Assembly: GCF_026162625.1 (NCBI RefSeq)
Contig: NZ_JAOTBD010000017.1
Coordinates: forward strand, 1-64,000
Direction of reading: 5' to 3'
Origin: Paracoccus beibuensis
Lineage (GTDB): Bacteria > Pseudomonadota > Alphaproteobacteria > Rhodobacterales > Rhodobacteraceae
Length of the DNA: 64,000 bases
Positions 35,270 to 44,433 of this stretch are shown piece after piece. Within the stretch, counting starts at the first letter, position 1. Each line of letters begins with the position of its first letter. The notes below the pieces were generated by a model. That model had not been told where the DNA came from and searched no databases. It was given only the letters and a program-made list of their open reading frames with translations. Position numbers and translations under genes: made by a program.

Positions 35270-35370
35270 GCTTCACCCCTGATCGACTGCGCGCGCCGCA
35301 GGCCTTGCGCGCCGGTCCCGGCGCGTCTTGCCACGAGGGGCTGCCGCTTGATGAACAGCACGCGGGTCAT
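35266..35370 (-). CDS. Putative 34-residue basic peptide, coupled at both ends
   Basis: ATG at 35370 overlaps the ffh stop (ATGA), and the ORF ends in a TGA at 35268-35266 that overlaps the GNAT ATG (again ATGA). The peptide begins MTRVLFIKRQPLVARRAGTG and ends SIRGEA; it is very basic (about nine Arg/Lys) and has no acidic residue except one near the end. Filling exactly the gap between two genes with four-base overlaps on both sides is the pattern of translational coupling used by the whole ffh-GNAT-chorismate mutase run, so translation is likely even if the product is only a relay. No family recognised. Confidence 0.55.
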   Translation of the reverse strand: MTRVLFIKRQPLVARRAGTGAQGLRRAQSIRGEA

Positions 35371-36863
35371 TTCTTGCCGAACAGCCCGCCAAGGCCGCCG
35401 GGCAGGCCGGCGCGTCCAAGTTGACCGCCAAGTCCCTTGGGGTCCTGCAGCAGCTTCTGCGCCTCGGCCATCTTGGCGGGGTCGAGGTTGTCCATGTCGG
35501 GCAGCCCGCCGCCCTTGCCGGTCATGGCGCGCATGGCTTGCTTCATCATGCCGCCCTTGCCCATCTTGCCCAGCTTCTTCATCGTGTCGGCCATCTGCTT
35601 CTGCATCTTCAGAAGCTTGTTCAGCTCGGCGACCTCCATCCCCGCACCGGCCGCGATGCGTTTCTTGCGGCTGGCCTGCAGAAGGTCGGGGTTCGCCCGT
35701 TCCTTCTTGGTCATCGAGTTGATCAGCGCGATCTGGTGGCGGACGACCTTGTCGTCATAGCCCGCGGTCTCGGCCTGCTTGGCCATCTTGGCCATGCCGG
35801 GCATCATCGACATGACCGACTGCATGCCGCCCATCTTCTGCATCTGTTCCAGCTGGCCCTTCAGGTCGTTCATGTTGAACAGGCCCTTCTGGAACCGCTT
35901 CATCATGCGCTCGGCCTGCTCGACCTCCAGCACCTGCTGGGCCTTTTCGACCAGTGCCACGATGTCGCCCATGCCAAGGATTCGGCCTGCGACACGCTGC
36001 GCATCAAAGGTTTCCAGCGCGTCCATCTTCTCGCCCAAACCGACGAAGCGGATCGGCTTGCCGGTGATCTGGCGCATCGACAGGGCGGCGCCGCCGCGAC
36101 CGTCGCCGTCCATCCGCGTCAGCACCACACCCGAGATGCCGACCTTGCCGTCGAATTCGGTTGCCACGTTCACCGCGTCCTGGCCGGTCAGGCCATCGAC
36201 GACCAGGATCGTCTCGCGCGGTTGGGCGATGTCACGGACCTGCTGGACCTCGGACATCAGGGTCTGGTCGATGTGCAGGCGGCCGGCGGTGTCCAGCAGC
36301 ACGACGTCGTATCCGCCAAGGCTGGCCTGGGTCTTGGCGCGCTGCGCGATCTGCGGGGCTGTCTGGCCCGGCACGATGGGCAGCGTGTCGACGCCGATCT
36401 GCTGGCCCAAAATCGCCAACTGCTCCATCGCGGCGGGGCGGTTGGTATCCAGCGACGCCATCAGGACGCGCTTCTTCTCGCGGTCCTTGAGGCGCAGGGC
36501 CAGCTTCGCCGTGGTCGTGGTCTTGCCCGAACCCTGCAGGCCGACCATCAGGATCGGGGCGGGCGGGTTGTCGATGCGCAGCGCCTCGGGCGCGTCGTCG
36601 CCCTGCAGGACGCGGATCAGCTCGTCATGGACGATCTTGACGACCTGCTGGCCGGGGCTGACCGACTTGGTTACCGCCGCGCCCGTCGCCTTCTGCGTGA
36701 CGGCCTTGACGAAGTTGCGCGCCACCGGCAGCGACACGTCAGCCTCCAGCAGGGCGACGCGCACCTCGCGCATGGCGGCGGTGACGTCGTCCTCGGTCAG
36801 CGCGCCTTGCTTGGTCAGCCGGTCGAAGACGCCGCCCAAACGGTCGGAGAGATTCTCGAACAT
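35367..36863 (-). CDS. ffh: Signal recognition particle protein Ffh
   Basis: 498-residue SRP54 GTPase for co-translational membrane targeting. N domain at residues 1-95. G domain with GLQGSGKTTTTAKLA from 108, VLLDTAGRLHIDQ and VVDGLTGQDAVN; TRMDGDGRGGAALS is G4. The M domain is methionine-rich (MQKMGGMQSVMSMMPGMAKMAK, MKKLGKMGKGGMMKQAM in parts) for signal peptide binding, ending in a Gly-rich GGLGGLFGKK. First gene of the operon that continues to rpmE. The 4.5S RNA gene was not found in the window. Confidence 0.98.
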   Translation of the reverse strand: MFENLSDRLGGVFDRLTKQGALTEDDVTAAMREVRVALLEADVSLPVARNFVKAVTQKATGAAVTKSVSPGQQVVKIVHDELIRVLQGDDAPEALRIDNPPAPILMVGLQGSGKTTTTAKLALRLKDREKKRVLMASLDTNRPAAMEQLAILGQQIGVDTLPIVPGQTAPQIAQRAKTQASLGGYDVVLLDTAGRLHIDQTLMSEVQQVRDIAQPRETILVVDGLTGQDAVNVATEFDGKVGISGVVLTRMDGDGRGGAALSMRQITGKPIRFVGLGEKMDALETFDAQRVAGRILGMGDIVALVEKAQQVLEVEQAERMMKRFQKGLFNMNDLKGQLEQMQKMGGMQSVMSMMPGMAKMAKQAETAGYDDKVVRHQIALINSMTKKERANPDLLQASRKKRIAAGAGMEVAELNKLLKMQKQMADTMKKLGKMGKGGMMKQAMRAMTGKGGGLPDMDNLDPAKMAEAQKLLQDPKGLGGQLGRAGLPGGLGGLFGKK

Positions 36864-36984
36864 GGCCGGGCCTCCTTAAGGTCCAAAACGGTTTTGCCCC
36901 CGTGGGCGCAACGCGCTGACGGGGGGCGATCCCCGCGCAGTGCAGGGACCGGAAGACGATGCTTCCGGAAATTGAGGGTCGACT

Positions 36985-37022
36985 TACGCAAGAACGGCCC
37001 CCGAGTCAACCTCGGGGGCCGT
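36985..37022 (-). terminator. Intrinsic terminator downstream of azoR
   Basis: ACGGCCCCCGAG (36994-37005) pairs perfectly with CTCGGGGGCCGT (37011-37022) around a five-base loop. On the minus strand TTCTTGCG follows, giving a weak T-run. It lies 10 bp past the azoR stop and 120 bp before ffh, so it also insulates ffh. Confidence 0.8.
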
Positions 37023-37032
37023 CGAAGCGGGA

Positions 37033-37620
37033 TCAGGCCGCGATCTTGTTCAGTGCCGCCTGTGCGCGGGCCATTCCGGCCGCGCGGTCCATGGCCAGCC
37101 CGTCGGCCGGAACGAAGGTGACGTCCGTGATGCCGAGGAAGCCCAGCATGTGGCGCAGGTACCCCGATGCGTGGTCCAGATCCGAACCAAGCGGCGTGCC
37201 GGCGGCGGTATAGGCGACAAAGGCGCGCTTGCCCTTCAACAGCCCCTCGGGGCCTTCGGCGGTGTAGCGGAAGCTGACGCCCGCCCGCGCGATCTGGTCC
37301 AGCCAGTTCTTCAGCTGCGCCGGGATCGAGAAGTTGTAGACCGGCAAGCCGATCACCAGGACGTCGGCGTCCTGCACCTCGGCCAGCAGCTTGTCGGACG
37401 TCTCGACGCGGGCCTCTTCCTCGGGGGTGGGGGTCTCCGTTCCGACGCGCACGGCCCTGAACCACGTGGTGTCGATGGCGGGCACGCCTTCGTTCAGGTC
37501 GCGATAGCTGACAGTCGCTTGGGGGTCGCCGTCCTTCAGGCGGGCGACGATGTCGGCGGTCAGCTGGCGCGAGACCGATGCGTCGGCGGTGATGGCGCTG
37601 TCGAGGTGAAGGATGTGCAT
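37033..37620 (-). CDS. azoR: FMN-dependent NADH-azoreductase
   Basis: 195-residue flavodoxin-like quinone/azo reductase. ATG 37620 (MHILHLDSAITADASVSRQL) with GGAG six bases upstream; a seven-codon upstream start lacks a site. SxxSVSRQL binds FMN phosphate, and VLVIGLPVYNFSIPAQLKNWLDQIARAGVSFRYT contains the conserved PMYNFxxPxxLK-type FMN segment. Divergent from a LysR regulator 95 bp away, which is a standard pairing and probably controls it. Confidence 0.94.
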   Translation of the reverse strand: MHILHLDSAITADASVSRQLTADIVARLKDGDPQATVSYRDLNEGVPAIDTTWFRAVRVGTETPTPEEEARVETSDKLLAEVQDADVLVIGLPVYNFSIPAQLKNWLDQIARAGVSFRYTAEGPEGLLKGKRAFVAYTAAGTPLGSDLDHASGYLRHMLGFLGITDVTFVPADGLAMDRAAGMARAQAALNKIAA

Positions 37621-37715
37621 GATGATCTCCGTCGTCTGCATGGCTTTGTTGGGACTGATTTAGGGCTATGAAAGCGCGAACGTAAGGGCGATAACTGCGC
37701 ATCATCTGTGCGGGG

Positions 37716-38570
37716 ATGCACATGCAGATCGAAAGCTGGGACGATATCCGCGTGGCGCTGGCCGTGGCGCGCACGGGCACCGTCAGCGGCGCCGCGACCG
37801 CGCTTGGCGTCCACCACGCCACCGTCATCCGCCGCATCGACGCACTGGAGACGGCGCTGCGGGCCCGCCTGTTCCAGCGCCACCCGCGGGGCTATGCCCT
37901 GACCGAGGCCGGGCGCACGCTTCTGGCCACCGCTGCCGCCGCCGACGAGCGCTTCGCCCAGATGGCCGCTCAGATCGCCGGAGCCGGTGACCGCGTCGAG
38001 GGCGACCTGGTGGTGACCGCGCTGCCGGAACTGACCGACATGGTGATGCCGCGCCTGGTTTCGCTGATCCGCCGGCATCCCGACCTGCGGCTGACCTATG
38101 CCACCGACGTGCGCCTGTTCCGGCTGGACACCGGAGAGGCCCATGTCGCCATCCGTGGCGGCGCCCGCCCGACCGAGCCGGATTATGTCGTGCGCGACAT
38201 GGGGCGGGCGGGCACGATGCTCTATGCCTCGGCCGACTATCTTGCGCGGCACGGAGAGGTAAGCGACCCGCGCCGCCACGTCTTCGCGCTGCCCGGTGCC
38301 GAGGCGCAGCGCGCGCCCTATATGCGCTGGCTGCACGACCGCATCGACCCCGAGAACGTTCTGCTGGTCGCCAAGGAGGAAGCCGCGCGCGAGGCGGTCA
38401 TCCGCGCCGGGCTGGCCGTCGGTGCGCTGTCGAAGGACCGGGCCGCGGGCCTTGTTCCGGCGCTGTCGCTTCCGGAATGGGAATCGCAGCTGTGGCTGGT
38501 CACGCATGTCGACCTGCACCGCACGCCCAAGGTCCAGGCCGCGCTGGCGGCGCTGCGGGAACCGGCCTGA
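37716..38570 (+). CDS. LysR family transcriptional regulator
   Basis: 284 residues. The winged helix-turn-helix (WDDIRVALAVARTGTVSGAATALGVHHATVIRRIDALE) is followed by RLFQRHPRGYALTEAGRTLL and an effector domain beginning GDLVVTALPELTDMVMPRL. The gene is divergent from azoR, so it likely responds to quinones or other electrophiles and regulates the reductase. Start codon is ATG 37716 or 37722; the difference does not affect the domain. Confidence 0.93.
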   Translation: MHMQIESWDDIRVALAVARTGTVSGAATALGVHHATVIRRIDALETALRARLFQRHPRGYALTEAGRTLLATAAAADERFAQMAAQIAGAGDRVEGDLVVTALPELTDMVMPRLVSLIRRHPDLRLTYATDVRLFRLDTGEAHVAIRGGARPTEPDYVVRDMGRAGTMLYASADYLARHGEVSDPRRHVFALPGAEAQRAPYMRWLHDRIDPENVLLVAKEEAAREAVIRAGLAVGALSKDRAAGLVPALSLPEWESQLWLVTHVDLHRTPKVQAALAALREPA

Positions 38571-38624
38571 TCCCACTTGCGGGCCGCACGTCCGCCGGGC
38601 AGATTGCGCGCCGGAGGAAACCTC

Positions 38625-39191
38625 ATGACCCATCCCATCAGCCGCTTTCCCGTGCCCGATCTGGCCGATCTGCCCGACGACATCCGCGATGCCATCCTGT
38701 CGGTCGGGGAGAAGTCGGGCTTTGTTCCCAACATTTTCCTGGCGCTCGCCCACCGCCCGGCCGAGTTTCGCGCCTTCTTCGCCTATCACGACGCGCTGAT
38801 GGACAAGGACGAGGGCCTGACCAAGGCCGAGCGCGAGTTGATCGTCGTCGCCACCAGCGGGCTGAACCGCTGCCAGTACTGCGTCGTCGCGCATGGCGCG
38901 ATCCTGCGCATCCGGGCCGGGAACCCGCTGATCGCGGACCAGGTGGCGGTGAACTGGCGCAAGGCCGACCTGACTGACCGGCAGCGGGCAATGCTGACCT
39001 TTGCCGAAAAGGTCGCGCTGGCCGCGCAGGACATCGTCGACGGCGACCACGAGGCGCTGGCGCAGGCGGGGTTCAGCCCGGACGAGGTGTGGGACATCGG
39101 CGCCATCGCGGCTTTCTTCGCCATGTCCAACCGGCTGGTCAACGCGGGCGACATCCGCCCCAACGACGACTTCCTGATGCTGGGTCGATGA
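38625..39191 (+). CDS. Peroxidase-related / AhpD-like carboxymuconolactone decarboxylase family protein
   Basis: 188 residues. ATG 38625 (MTHPISRFPVPDLADLPDD) with GGAGGAAACC upstream. The redox CxxC motif lies in GLNRCQYCVVAHGAIL, preceded by LTKAERELIVVATS; this is the AhpD/uncharacterised peroxidase-related enzyme signature. The C-terminal GFSPDEVWDIGAIAAFFAMSNRLVN is also typical. It is likely a thiol antioxidant protein, fitting its position after azoR/LysR. It overlaps the DMT exporter start by four bases. Confidence 0.9.
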   Translation: MTHPISRFPVPDLADLPDDIRDAILSVGEKSGFVPNIFLALAHRPAEFRAFFAYHDALMDKDEGLTKAERELIVVATSGLNRCQYCVVAHGAILRIRAGNPLIADQVAVNWRKADLTDRQRAMLTFAEKVALAAQDIVDGDHEALAQAGFSPDEVWDIGAIAAFFAMSNRLVNAGDIRPNDDFLMLGR

Positions 39192-40111
39192 CGCTCTCGC
39201 CCACGATCAGCGCGCGGATGGGCGCGGGCGACTGGTCGCTTCTGCTGCTGCTGTCGCTGATCTGGGGCGGATCGTTCTTCCTGATCGCGACGATGGTGGG
39301 GCACCTGCCGGTGCTGTGGATCGTCGCGCTGCGGGTGTCGATCGCGTCGCTGGTGCTTTGGATCATCGTCCGCATCACCGGGCGGGCGGTGCCGCGCGGC
39401 CCCGGCCTCTGGGGCGCGTTCCTGGTGATGGGCATCGTCAACAACGCCATCCCCTTCGGCCTGATCGTGTGGGCGCAGACGTCGATTCCGTCGGGGCTCG
39501 CCTCGATCCTGAACGCGACGACGCCGCTGTTCACGGTGCTGGTGTCTTCGCTGGCGCTGGCGGACGAGAGGGCCGGCCTGACGCGGCTGGCGGGGGTGGG
39601 CCTGGGCCTTGGCGGTGTGGCGGTCATGATCGGCGTGGACGAGGTTGCGGGGCAGGGCCATGGCGTGCTGCCACAGCTGGCGATGCTGGGCGCCGCGCTC
39701 AGCTATGCCTGCGCGGCCGCATACGGGCGGCGGTTCAGGGCGCGGGGGATCGACCCCTTCGTGACGGCGGCGGGGATGGTCAGCGGATCGAGCGCGGTGC
39801 TGCTGCCGCTGGCATTGCTGACGGCGGGGCCGCCGCCGGCCGCGCCGGGGCATGTCTGGCTGGCGCTGACCGTGCTGGGCGTGATCTGCACGGGGCTGGC
39901 CTATGTGCTGTTCTTCAGGGTGCTGGCGCGGGCGGGGGCGACGAACATTTCTCTGGTCACGTTTCTGGTGCCGGTGTCGGCGATCCTGCTGGGGTGGTTG
40001 TTCCTGGATGAAAACCTGGGGCCGACGCAGATCCTGGGAATGGGCGTCATCGGGCTGGGGCTGGCCATGATCGACGGGCGCCTGATCGGGCGGCAGGCGC
40101 CGCCGAACTGA
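39188..40111 (+). CDS. DMT superfamily (EamA) transporter
   Basis: 307 residues, ten hydrophobic helices in two EamA repeats: WSLLLLLSLIWGGSFFLIAT starts repeat one, QLAMLGAALSYACAAAYGRRF starts repeat two. SIPSGLASILNATTPLFTVLVSSLAL and ATNISLVTFLVPVSAILLGWLFLDE are the matching conserved halves. Exporters of this type handle metabolites or amino acids; substrate unknown. ATG 39188 overlaps the AhpD-like stop (ATGA). Confidence 0.92.
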   Translation: MTLSPTISARMGAGDWSLLLLLSLIWGGSFFLIATMVGHLPVLWIVALRVSIASLVLWIIVRITGRAVPRGPGLWGAFLVMGIVNNAIPFGLIVWAQTSIPSGLASILNATTPLFTVLVSSLALADERAGLTRLAGVGLGLGGVAVMIGVDEVAGQGHGVLPQLAMLGAALSYACAAAYGRRFRARGIDPFVTAAGMVSGSSAVLLPLALLTAGPPPAAPGHVWLALTVLGVICTGLAYVLFFRVLARAGATNISLVTFLVPVSAILLGWLFLDENLGPTQILGMGVIGLGLAMIDGRLIGRQAPPN

Positions 40112-40228
40112 GCGGCGTGATGGGCGCGACACAGCGCCGGCCATTCGCGGCCCGGTCGCGTGGCGCGGGTTCCCTTCGCCTCACGCGATCGTTAGGTTTC
40201 CGCGACGGGACAGGACAAGAGGCCGCCA

Positions 40229-40999
40229 GTGGCGCATATCATCGTGGTCGGGAACGAAAAGGGCGGCTCTGGCAAGTCGACCACCACGATGCATGTCGCG
40301 ACCGCGCTGGCGCGGATGGGGCACCGGGTCGGGGGGCTCGACCTCGACGTGCGGCAGCGCAGCTTCGGCCGCTATCTGGAAAACCGTGCCGCCTTTTGCG
40401 CGCGGTCGGGGATCGACCTGCCGATGCCGGCCATCGCCGGGCTGGGCGACGGGTCCGACCCGCTGACCCCGGCGCTGGAGCAGTTGGAGCAGCAATGCGA
40501 CTTCATCCTGCTGGACTGTCCTGGATCGCACACCAAGCTGAGCCAGATGGCCCACACCCTGGCCGACACGCTGATCACGCCGCTGAACGACAGCTTCGTC
40601 GACTTTGACCTGCTGGCCCGCCTGTCGCCTGACGGAGACGTGCTGGGGCCGTCCATCTATGCCGAGATGGTGTGGAGCGCGCGCCAGATGCGCGCCCAGG
40701 CCGGCGCCGGTCCCATCGACTGGCTGGTGCTGCGAAACCGCCTTGGCACGCAGCAGATGCACAACAAGCGCAAGGTCGGCGGCGCCCTGGCCAGCCTGTC
40801 CAACCGCATCGGGTTCCGCGTCGCGCCGGGCTTTTCCGAACGCGTGATCTTTCGCGAACTGTTCCCGCGCGGCCTGACCCTTCTGGACCTCAAGGACGCC
40901 GGCACCGAGACGATGAGCATGTCGCACATCGCCGCCCGGCAAGAGTTGCGCGACCTGATCGCGGAACTGAACCTGCCGGGGGTCACGGTCTCGTTCTGA
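40229..40999 (+). CDS. mipZ: Division plane positioning ATPase MipZ
   Basis: 256-residue ParA/MinD-type ATPase. GTG start (MAHIIVVGNEKGGSGKST). The deviant Walker A NEKGGSGKST is at residues 9-18 and LDLDVRQRSFGRYLENRAA matches the alphaproteobacterial MipZ signature (DLDxRQRxxxRxxENR). The downstream switch is FILLDCPGSHTKLSQMAHTLADTLITPLNDSFVDFDLL. MipZ forms polar gradients with ParB and inhibits FtsZ, placing the septum at midcell. The gene stands alone. Confidence 0.95.
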   Translation: MAHIIVVGNEKGGSGKSTTTMHVATALARMGHRVGGLDLDVRQRSFGRYLENRAAFCARSGIDLPMPAIAGLGDGSDPLTPALEQLEQQCDFILLDCPGSHTKLSQMAHTLADTLITPLNDSFVDFDLLARLSPDGDVLGPSIYAEMVWSARQMRAQAGAGPIDWLVLRNRLGTQQMHNKRKVGGALASLSNRIGFRVAPGFSERVIFRELFPRGLTLLDLKDAGTETMSMSHIAARQELRDLIAELNLPGVTVSF

Positions 41000-41059
41000 A
41001 AGGAACCGCGTCGCGGCAGTTTGCATTGGCAGACGATCGCAATGCGAAAGGAGACCAGG

Positions 41060-41578
41060 ATGGCCAGGATTCTGATCATGGCAAGCGACGGGTTCGAGCA
41101 GTCCGAACTGTTCACGCCGCTGGAGAAACTCAAGGAAGCGGGCCACGACGTCCACATCGCCGCCCCCAAGGCGGGAACGATCAGGGCTTGGGACAAGGAT
41201 GACTGGGGCAAGACGGTCGAGGCCGATCTGGCGATTTCGGACCAGTCTCCGGACGGGTTCGATGTGCTGGTCCTGCCGGGCGGCGTGATCAACCCCGACA
41301 ATCTTCGGGTGGACGACAAGGCCGTCGCGCTGATCAAGGGGTTCGCCGATGCCGGCAAGCCCGTCGCCGCGATATGCCACGCGCCCTGGCTGCTGGTCGA
41401 GGCGGGGCTGGTGCAGGGCCGCCGGATGACCAGCTTCAAGTCGATCCGCAGCGACATTCAGAACGCCGGCGCCGAGGTGGTCGATCAGTCGGTGGTCGAG
41501 GATCGGGGCGTGATCACAAGCCGCAACCCCGATGACCTGGACGACTTCGTGGCCGCCATCGAAAAGGCCGTGGCCTGA
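41060..41578 (+). CDS. DJ-1/PfpI family type 1 glutamine amidotransferase-like protein
   Basis: 172 residues. ATG 41060 (MARILIMASDGFEQSEL) with AAAGGAG seven bases upstream. The nucleophile elbow is PVAAICHAPWLLVEAG, with the catalytic-type Cys-His pair; VLVLPGGVINPDNLR precedes it. It is close to YhbO/PfpI-type proteins, which are stress proteins with reported deglycase or protease-like activity, still debated. Terminated by a strong hairpin facing pdhC. Confidence 0.93.
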   Translation: MARILIMASDGFEQSELFTPLEKLKEAGHDVHIAAPKAGTIRAWDKDDWGKTVEADLAISDQSPDGFDVLVLPGGVINPDNLRVDDKAVALIKGFADAGKPVAAICHAPWLLVEAGLVQGRRMTSFKSIRSDIQNAGAEVVDQSVVEDRGVITSRNPDDLDDFVAAIEKAVA

Positions 41579-41621
41579 TCGGGGCGGGATTTTCCTGTCC
41601 TGCGGCAGCGGGCCATTGAGG

Positions 41622-41655
41622 GGGCGGCGGAACCTGACAGGTCCGCCGCCCTTTT
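41622..41655 (+). terminator. Intrinsic terminator after the PfpI-like gene
   Basis: GGGCGGCGGA (41622-41631) pairs with TCCGCCGCCC (41642-41651) around a ten-base loop and is followed by TTTTCG. It terminates plus-strand transcription 44 bp past the stop, directly before the convergent pdhC end. The minus-strand side lacks a T-run. Confidence 0.9.
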
Positions 41656-41662
41656 CGTCAGG

Positions 41663-43021
41663 TCAGGCCAGCATGCCCATCGGGTTTTCCAGGTGCTCCA
41701 CGATGGCCTGCAGAAGCTGCGCACCCAGCGCCCCGTCGATCACGCGGTGATCGACCGACAGCGTCATCGACATCACGTTGCGGATGACGACCTGCCCATC
41801 CTCGACCACGGGGGTCTGGATGCCGGCGCCGACCGCCAGGATCGCGCCATGCGGCGGGTTGATGACCGCATCGAAGTTCTCGATTCCGAACATGCCCAGG
41901 TTGCTGATCGCGAAGCTGCCGCCCTGGTATTCGTGCGGCGCGAGCTTCTTCGATTTGGCGCGTCCGGCCAGGTCCTTCATCTCGGCCGACAGGGTCGACA
42001 GCGTCTTCTGATGCGCGTCCTTCAGGACCGGGGTGAAGAGGCCGCCTTCGACCGCGACGGCCACCGCGACATCGGACGGCTTCAGCTTCAGGATCCGATC
42101 ACCGGCCCAGACCGCGTTCGCGTCCGGCACCTGCTGCAGTGCCAGGGCGCATGCCTTGATAACGAAGTCGTTGACCGACAGCTTGACGCCCCTGCCTTCC
42201 AGCTGCTTGTTCAGCGTGGCGCGGAACGCCATCAGCTCGTCCAGCTTGGCCGAGCGGCGCAGGTAGAAGTGCGGGATGGTCTGCTTGGCTTCGCCGAGGC
42301 GGGCCGCGATGGTGCGGCGCATGCCGTCCAGCTGCACCTCCTCGGTCTCGCGGTCGGCGAACATCTTCTTGACGGCATCCGTGGACAGGCCCTTGGGCAC
42401 CTGCGCGGCGGCAGGTTCCTTGGCGGCGACGGGTTCGGCCACGGGGGACGTGTCGGCCTTGTCGCCGGCTTGCGGCTTGGCGCCGGGCTTCGCAACCTCG
42501 ACGTCCGCCTTCACGATCCGACCGCGCGGGCCCGATCCGACGATGTCGGCAAGGTCCAGCCCCTTGTCGGCGGCGATACGCCGCGCCAGCGGCGACGCGA
42601 AGATGCGGCCGCCTTCCTTGGATGTCGCCGCAGGGGCGGGCTTGCCGCCACCCGGCGCCTTGCTGCCGTCTTCACCGGCAACGGGGGCGTCGATGGGACC
42701 GCCATAGCCCTTCTCGGCCGGCTCGGGTTCCTTGTCGGTCCTGGCGGGTGGGGCGTCCGAGATTTCGGACGCGTCCTCGCCGTCCTCCAGCAGCACGGCG
42801 ATGGGCGTGTTGACCTTCACGCCTGCGCTGCCTTCGGCGACCAGGATCTTGCCGATGCGGCCTTCGTCGACGGCCTCGAACTCCATCGTGGCCTTGTCGG
42901 TCTCTATCTCGGCGATCACGTCGCCTGACTTGACCTCGTCACCCTCTTTCACCAGCCACTTGGCCAGTGTGCCGTCCTCCATGGTGGGCGACAGCGCGGG
43001 CATCAGGATTTGCGTGGGCAT
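41663..43021 (-). CDS. pdhC: Pyruvate dehydrogenase complex E2, dihydrolipoamide acetyltransferase
   Basis: 452 residues; transfers acetyl from lipoyl to CoA and forms the complex core. One lipoyl domain at residues 1-80 with the lipoylated lysine in [16 protein letters not shown] Pro/Ala-rich linker follows, then the peripheral subunit-binding domain ([34 protein letters not shown]) and, after a second linker, the catalytic domain. [15 protein letters not shown] carries the HxxxDG catalytic motif near the C-terminus. Third gene of the pdhABC operon, 12 bp after pdhB. E3 (lpd) is not adjacent. Confidence 0.97.
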   Translation of the reverse strand: MPTQILMPALSPTMEDGTLAKWLVKEGDEVKSGDVIAEIETDKATMEFEAVDEGRIGKILVAEGSAGVKVNTPIAVLLEDGEDASEISDAPPARTDKEPEPAEKGYGGPIDAPVAGEDGSKAPGGGKPAPAATSKEGGRIFASPLARRIAADKGLDLADIVGSGPRGRIVKADVEVAKPGAKPQAGDKADTSPVAEPVAAKEPAAAQVPKGLSTDAVKKMFADRETEEVQLDGMRRTIAARLGEAKQTIPHFYLRRSAKLDELMAFRATLNKQLEGRGVKLSVNDFVIKACALALQQVPDANAVWAGDRILKLKPSDVAVAVAVEGGLFTPVLKDAHQKTLSTLSAEMKDLAGRAKSKKLAPHEYQGGSFAISNLGMFGIENFDAVINPPHGAILAVGAGIQTPVVEDGQVVIRNVMSMTLSVDHRVIDGALGAQLLQAIVEHLENPMGMLA

Positions 43022-43033
43022 CGCGTCGCTCCG

Positions 43034-44419
43034 TTACTTGTAGGTGACTTTTTTCACCGCCTCGACGACCTCGTCAGGCGTGATAAGCGCATGCTTTTCA
43101 AGGTTCGCGGCATAGGGCATGGGCACGTCCTTGCCGGTGCAGTTGATGACCGGCGCGTCCAGATAGTCGAACGCGTTCTCCATCACCCAGGCCGAGATGT
43201 GGTTGCCGATCGAGCCGACGGGGAAGCCTTCCTCGACCGTGACAAGGCGGTTGGTCTTCTTCACCGATGCCAAGATGCTGTCATAGTCCAGCGGGCGCAG
43301 GGTGCGCAGGTCGATGACCTCGGCCTCGATGCCTTCGCCGGCCAGCTTGTCGGCGGCCTCCAGCGCATGGGCCATGCCGATGCCGAAGCTGACGATGGTC
43401 ACGTCGCTGCCGGACCGCGCGATGCGGGCCTTGCCGAAGGGGATGGTGAAGTCCTCGAGATCCGGCACCTCGAAAGAGCGGCCATAGAGGATCTCGTTCT
43501 CAAGGAAGATCACCGGGTTCGGGTCGCGGATCGCCTGCTTCATCAGGCCCTTCGCGTCGGCCGCCGAATAGGGCATCACGACCTTGAGGCCGGGAATCGC
43601 CGAATACCAGGCCGAGTAATCCTGGCTGTGCTGTGCGCCCACGCGGGCGGCAGCGCCGTTCGGGCCGCGGAAGACGATGGGGCAGCCCATCTGCCCGCCC
43701 GACATGTAAAGCGTCTTGGCGGCCGAGTTGATGATGTGGTCGATGCCCTGCATGGCAAAGTTGAAGGTCATGAACTCGACGATGGGGCGCAGGCCGGCAA
43801 GAGCGGCGCCGGTGCCGATGCCGGCAAAGCCCATTTCGCTGATGGGCGTGTCCACGACGCGGCGGGGACCGAACTTGTCCAGCAGGCCCTGGCTGATCTT
43901 GTAGGCCCCCTGGTATTCGCCCACCTCTTCGCCCATCAGGAACACGGTCTCGTCGCGCTCCATTTCCTCGGCCATGGCCTCGCGCAGGGCTTCCCGCACG
44001 GTCATGGTCTTCATCTTGGTGCCCTCGGGCCAGTCGGGGCTGCGGTCGGGCTCGGGCGTCCTGACCTGCTCGACGGCGGATTCGCCGGGCTGGCCCTTGT
44101 CGTCCGGTCCTTCCTTGGTCGAAGGCGAGGCGACCTGCGCGGGGGCCTTCTCGGCCTGCACGTCGTCGGCGGATTCGCCTTCCTCGACGAGGACGGCGAT
44201 CGGCGTGTTGACGGCGACGCCCTGCGTGCCTTCCGCGATCAGGATCTTGCCGAGGATGCCCTCGTCGACGGCCTCGAACTCCATCGTGGCCTTGTCGGTC
44301 TCGATCTCGGCGATGATGTCGCCGGACTTGACCTCGTCGCCCTCCTTCTTGAGCCATTTCGCGAGCGTGCCTTCCTCCATCGTGGGGGACAGGGCGGGCA
44401 TCAGGATTTCGGTTGCCAT
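43034..44419 (-). CDS. pdhB: Pyruvate dehydrogenase E1 beta subunit with N-terminal lipoyl domain
   Basis: 461 residues, about 130 longer than a bare E1-beta. The extra N-terminus is a lipoyl domain ([20 protein letters not shown]; lipoyl lysine in [15 protein letters not shown]) almost identical to that of pdhC, joined by an acidic/Pro linker. This arrangement is known from alphaproteobacterial PDH. The E1-beta domain begins at [29 protein letters not shown] and contains [28 protein letters not shown]. Partner of pdhA in thiamine diphosphate-dependent decarboxylation. Confidence 0.97.
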   Translation of the reverse strand: MATEILMPALSPTMEEGTLAKWLKKEGDEVKSGDIIAEIETDKATMEFEAVDEGILGKILIAEGTQGVAVNTPIAVLVEEGESADDVQAEKAPAQVASPSTKEGPDDKGQPGESAVEQVRTPEPDRSPDWPEGTKMKTMTVREALREAMAEEMERDETVFLMGEEVGEYQGAYKISQGLLDKFGPRRVVDTPISEMGFAGIGTGAALAGLRPIVEFMTFNFAMQGIDHIINSAAKTLYMSGGQMGCPIVFRGPNGAAARVGAQHSQDYSAWYSAIPGLKVVMPYSAADAKGLMKQAIRDPNPVIFLENEILYGRSFEVPDLEDFTIPFGKARIARSGSDVTIVSFGIGMAHALEAADKLAGEGIEAEVIDLRTLRPLDYDSILASVKKTNRLVTVEEGFPVGSIGNHISAWVMENAFDYLDAPVINCTGKDVPMPYAANLEKHALITPDEVVEAVKKVTYK

Positions 44420-44433
44420 GTTACGTCACCCCC

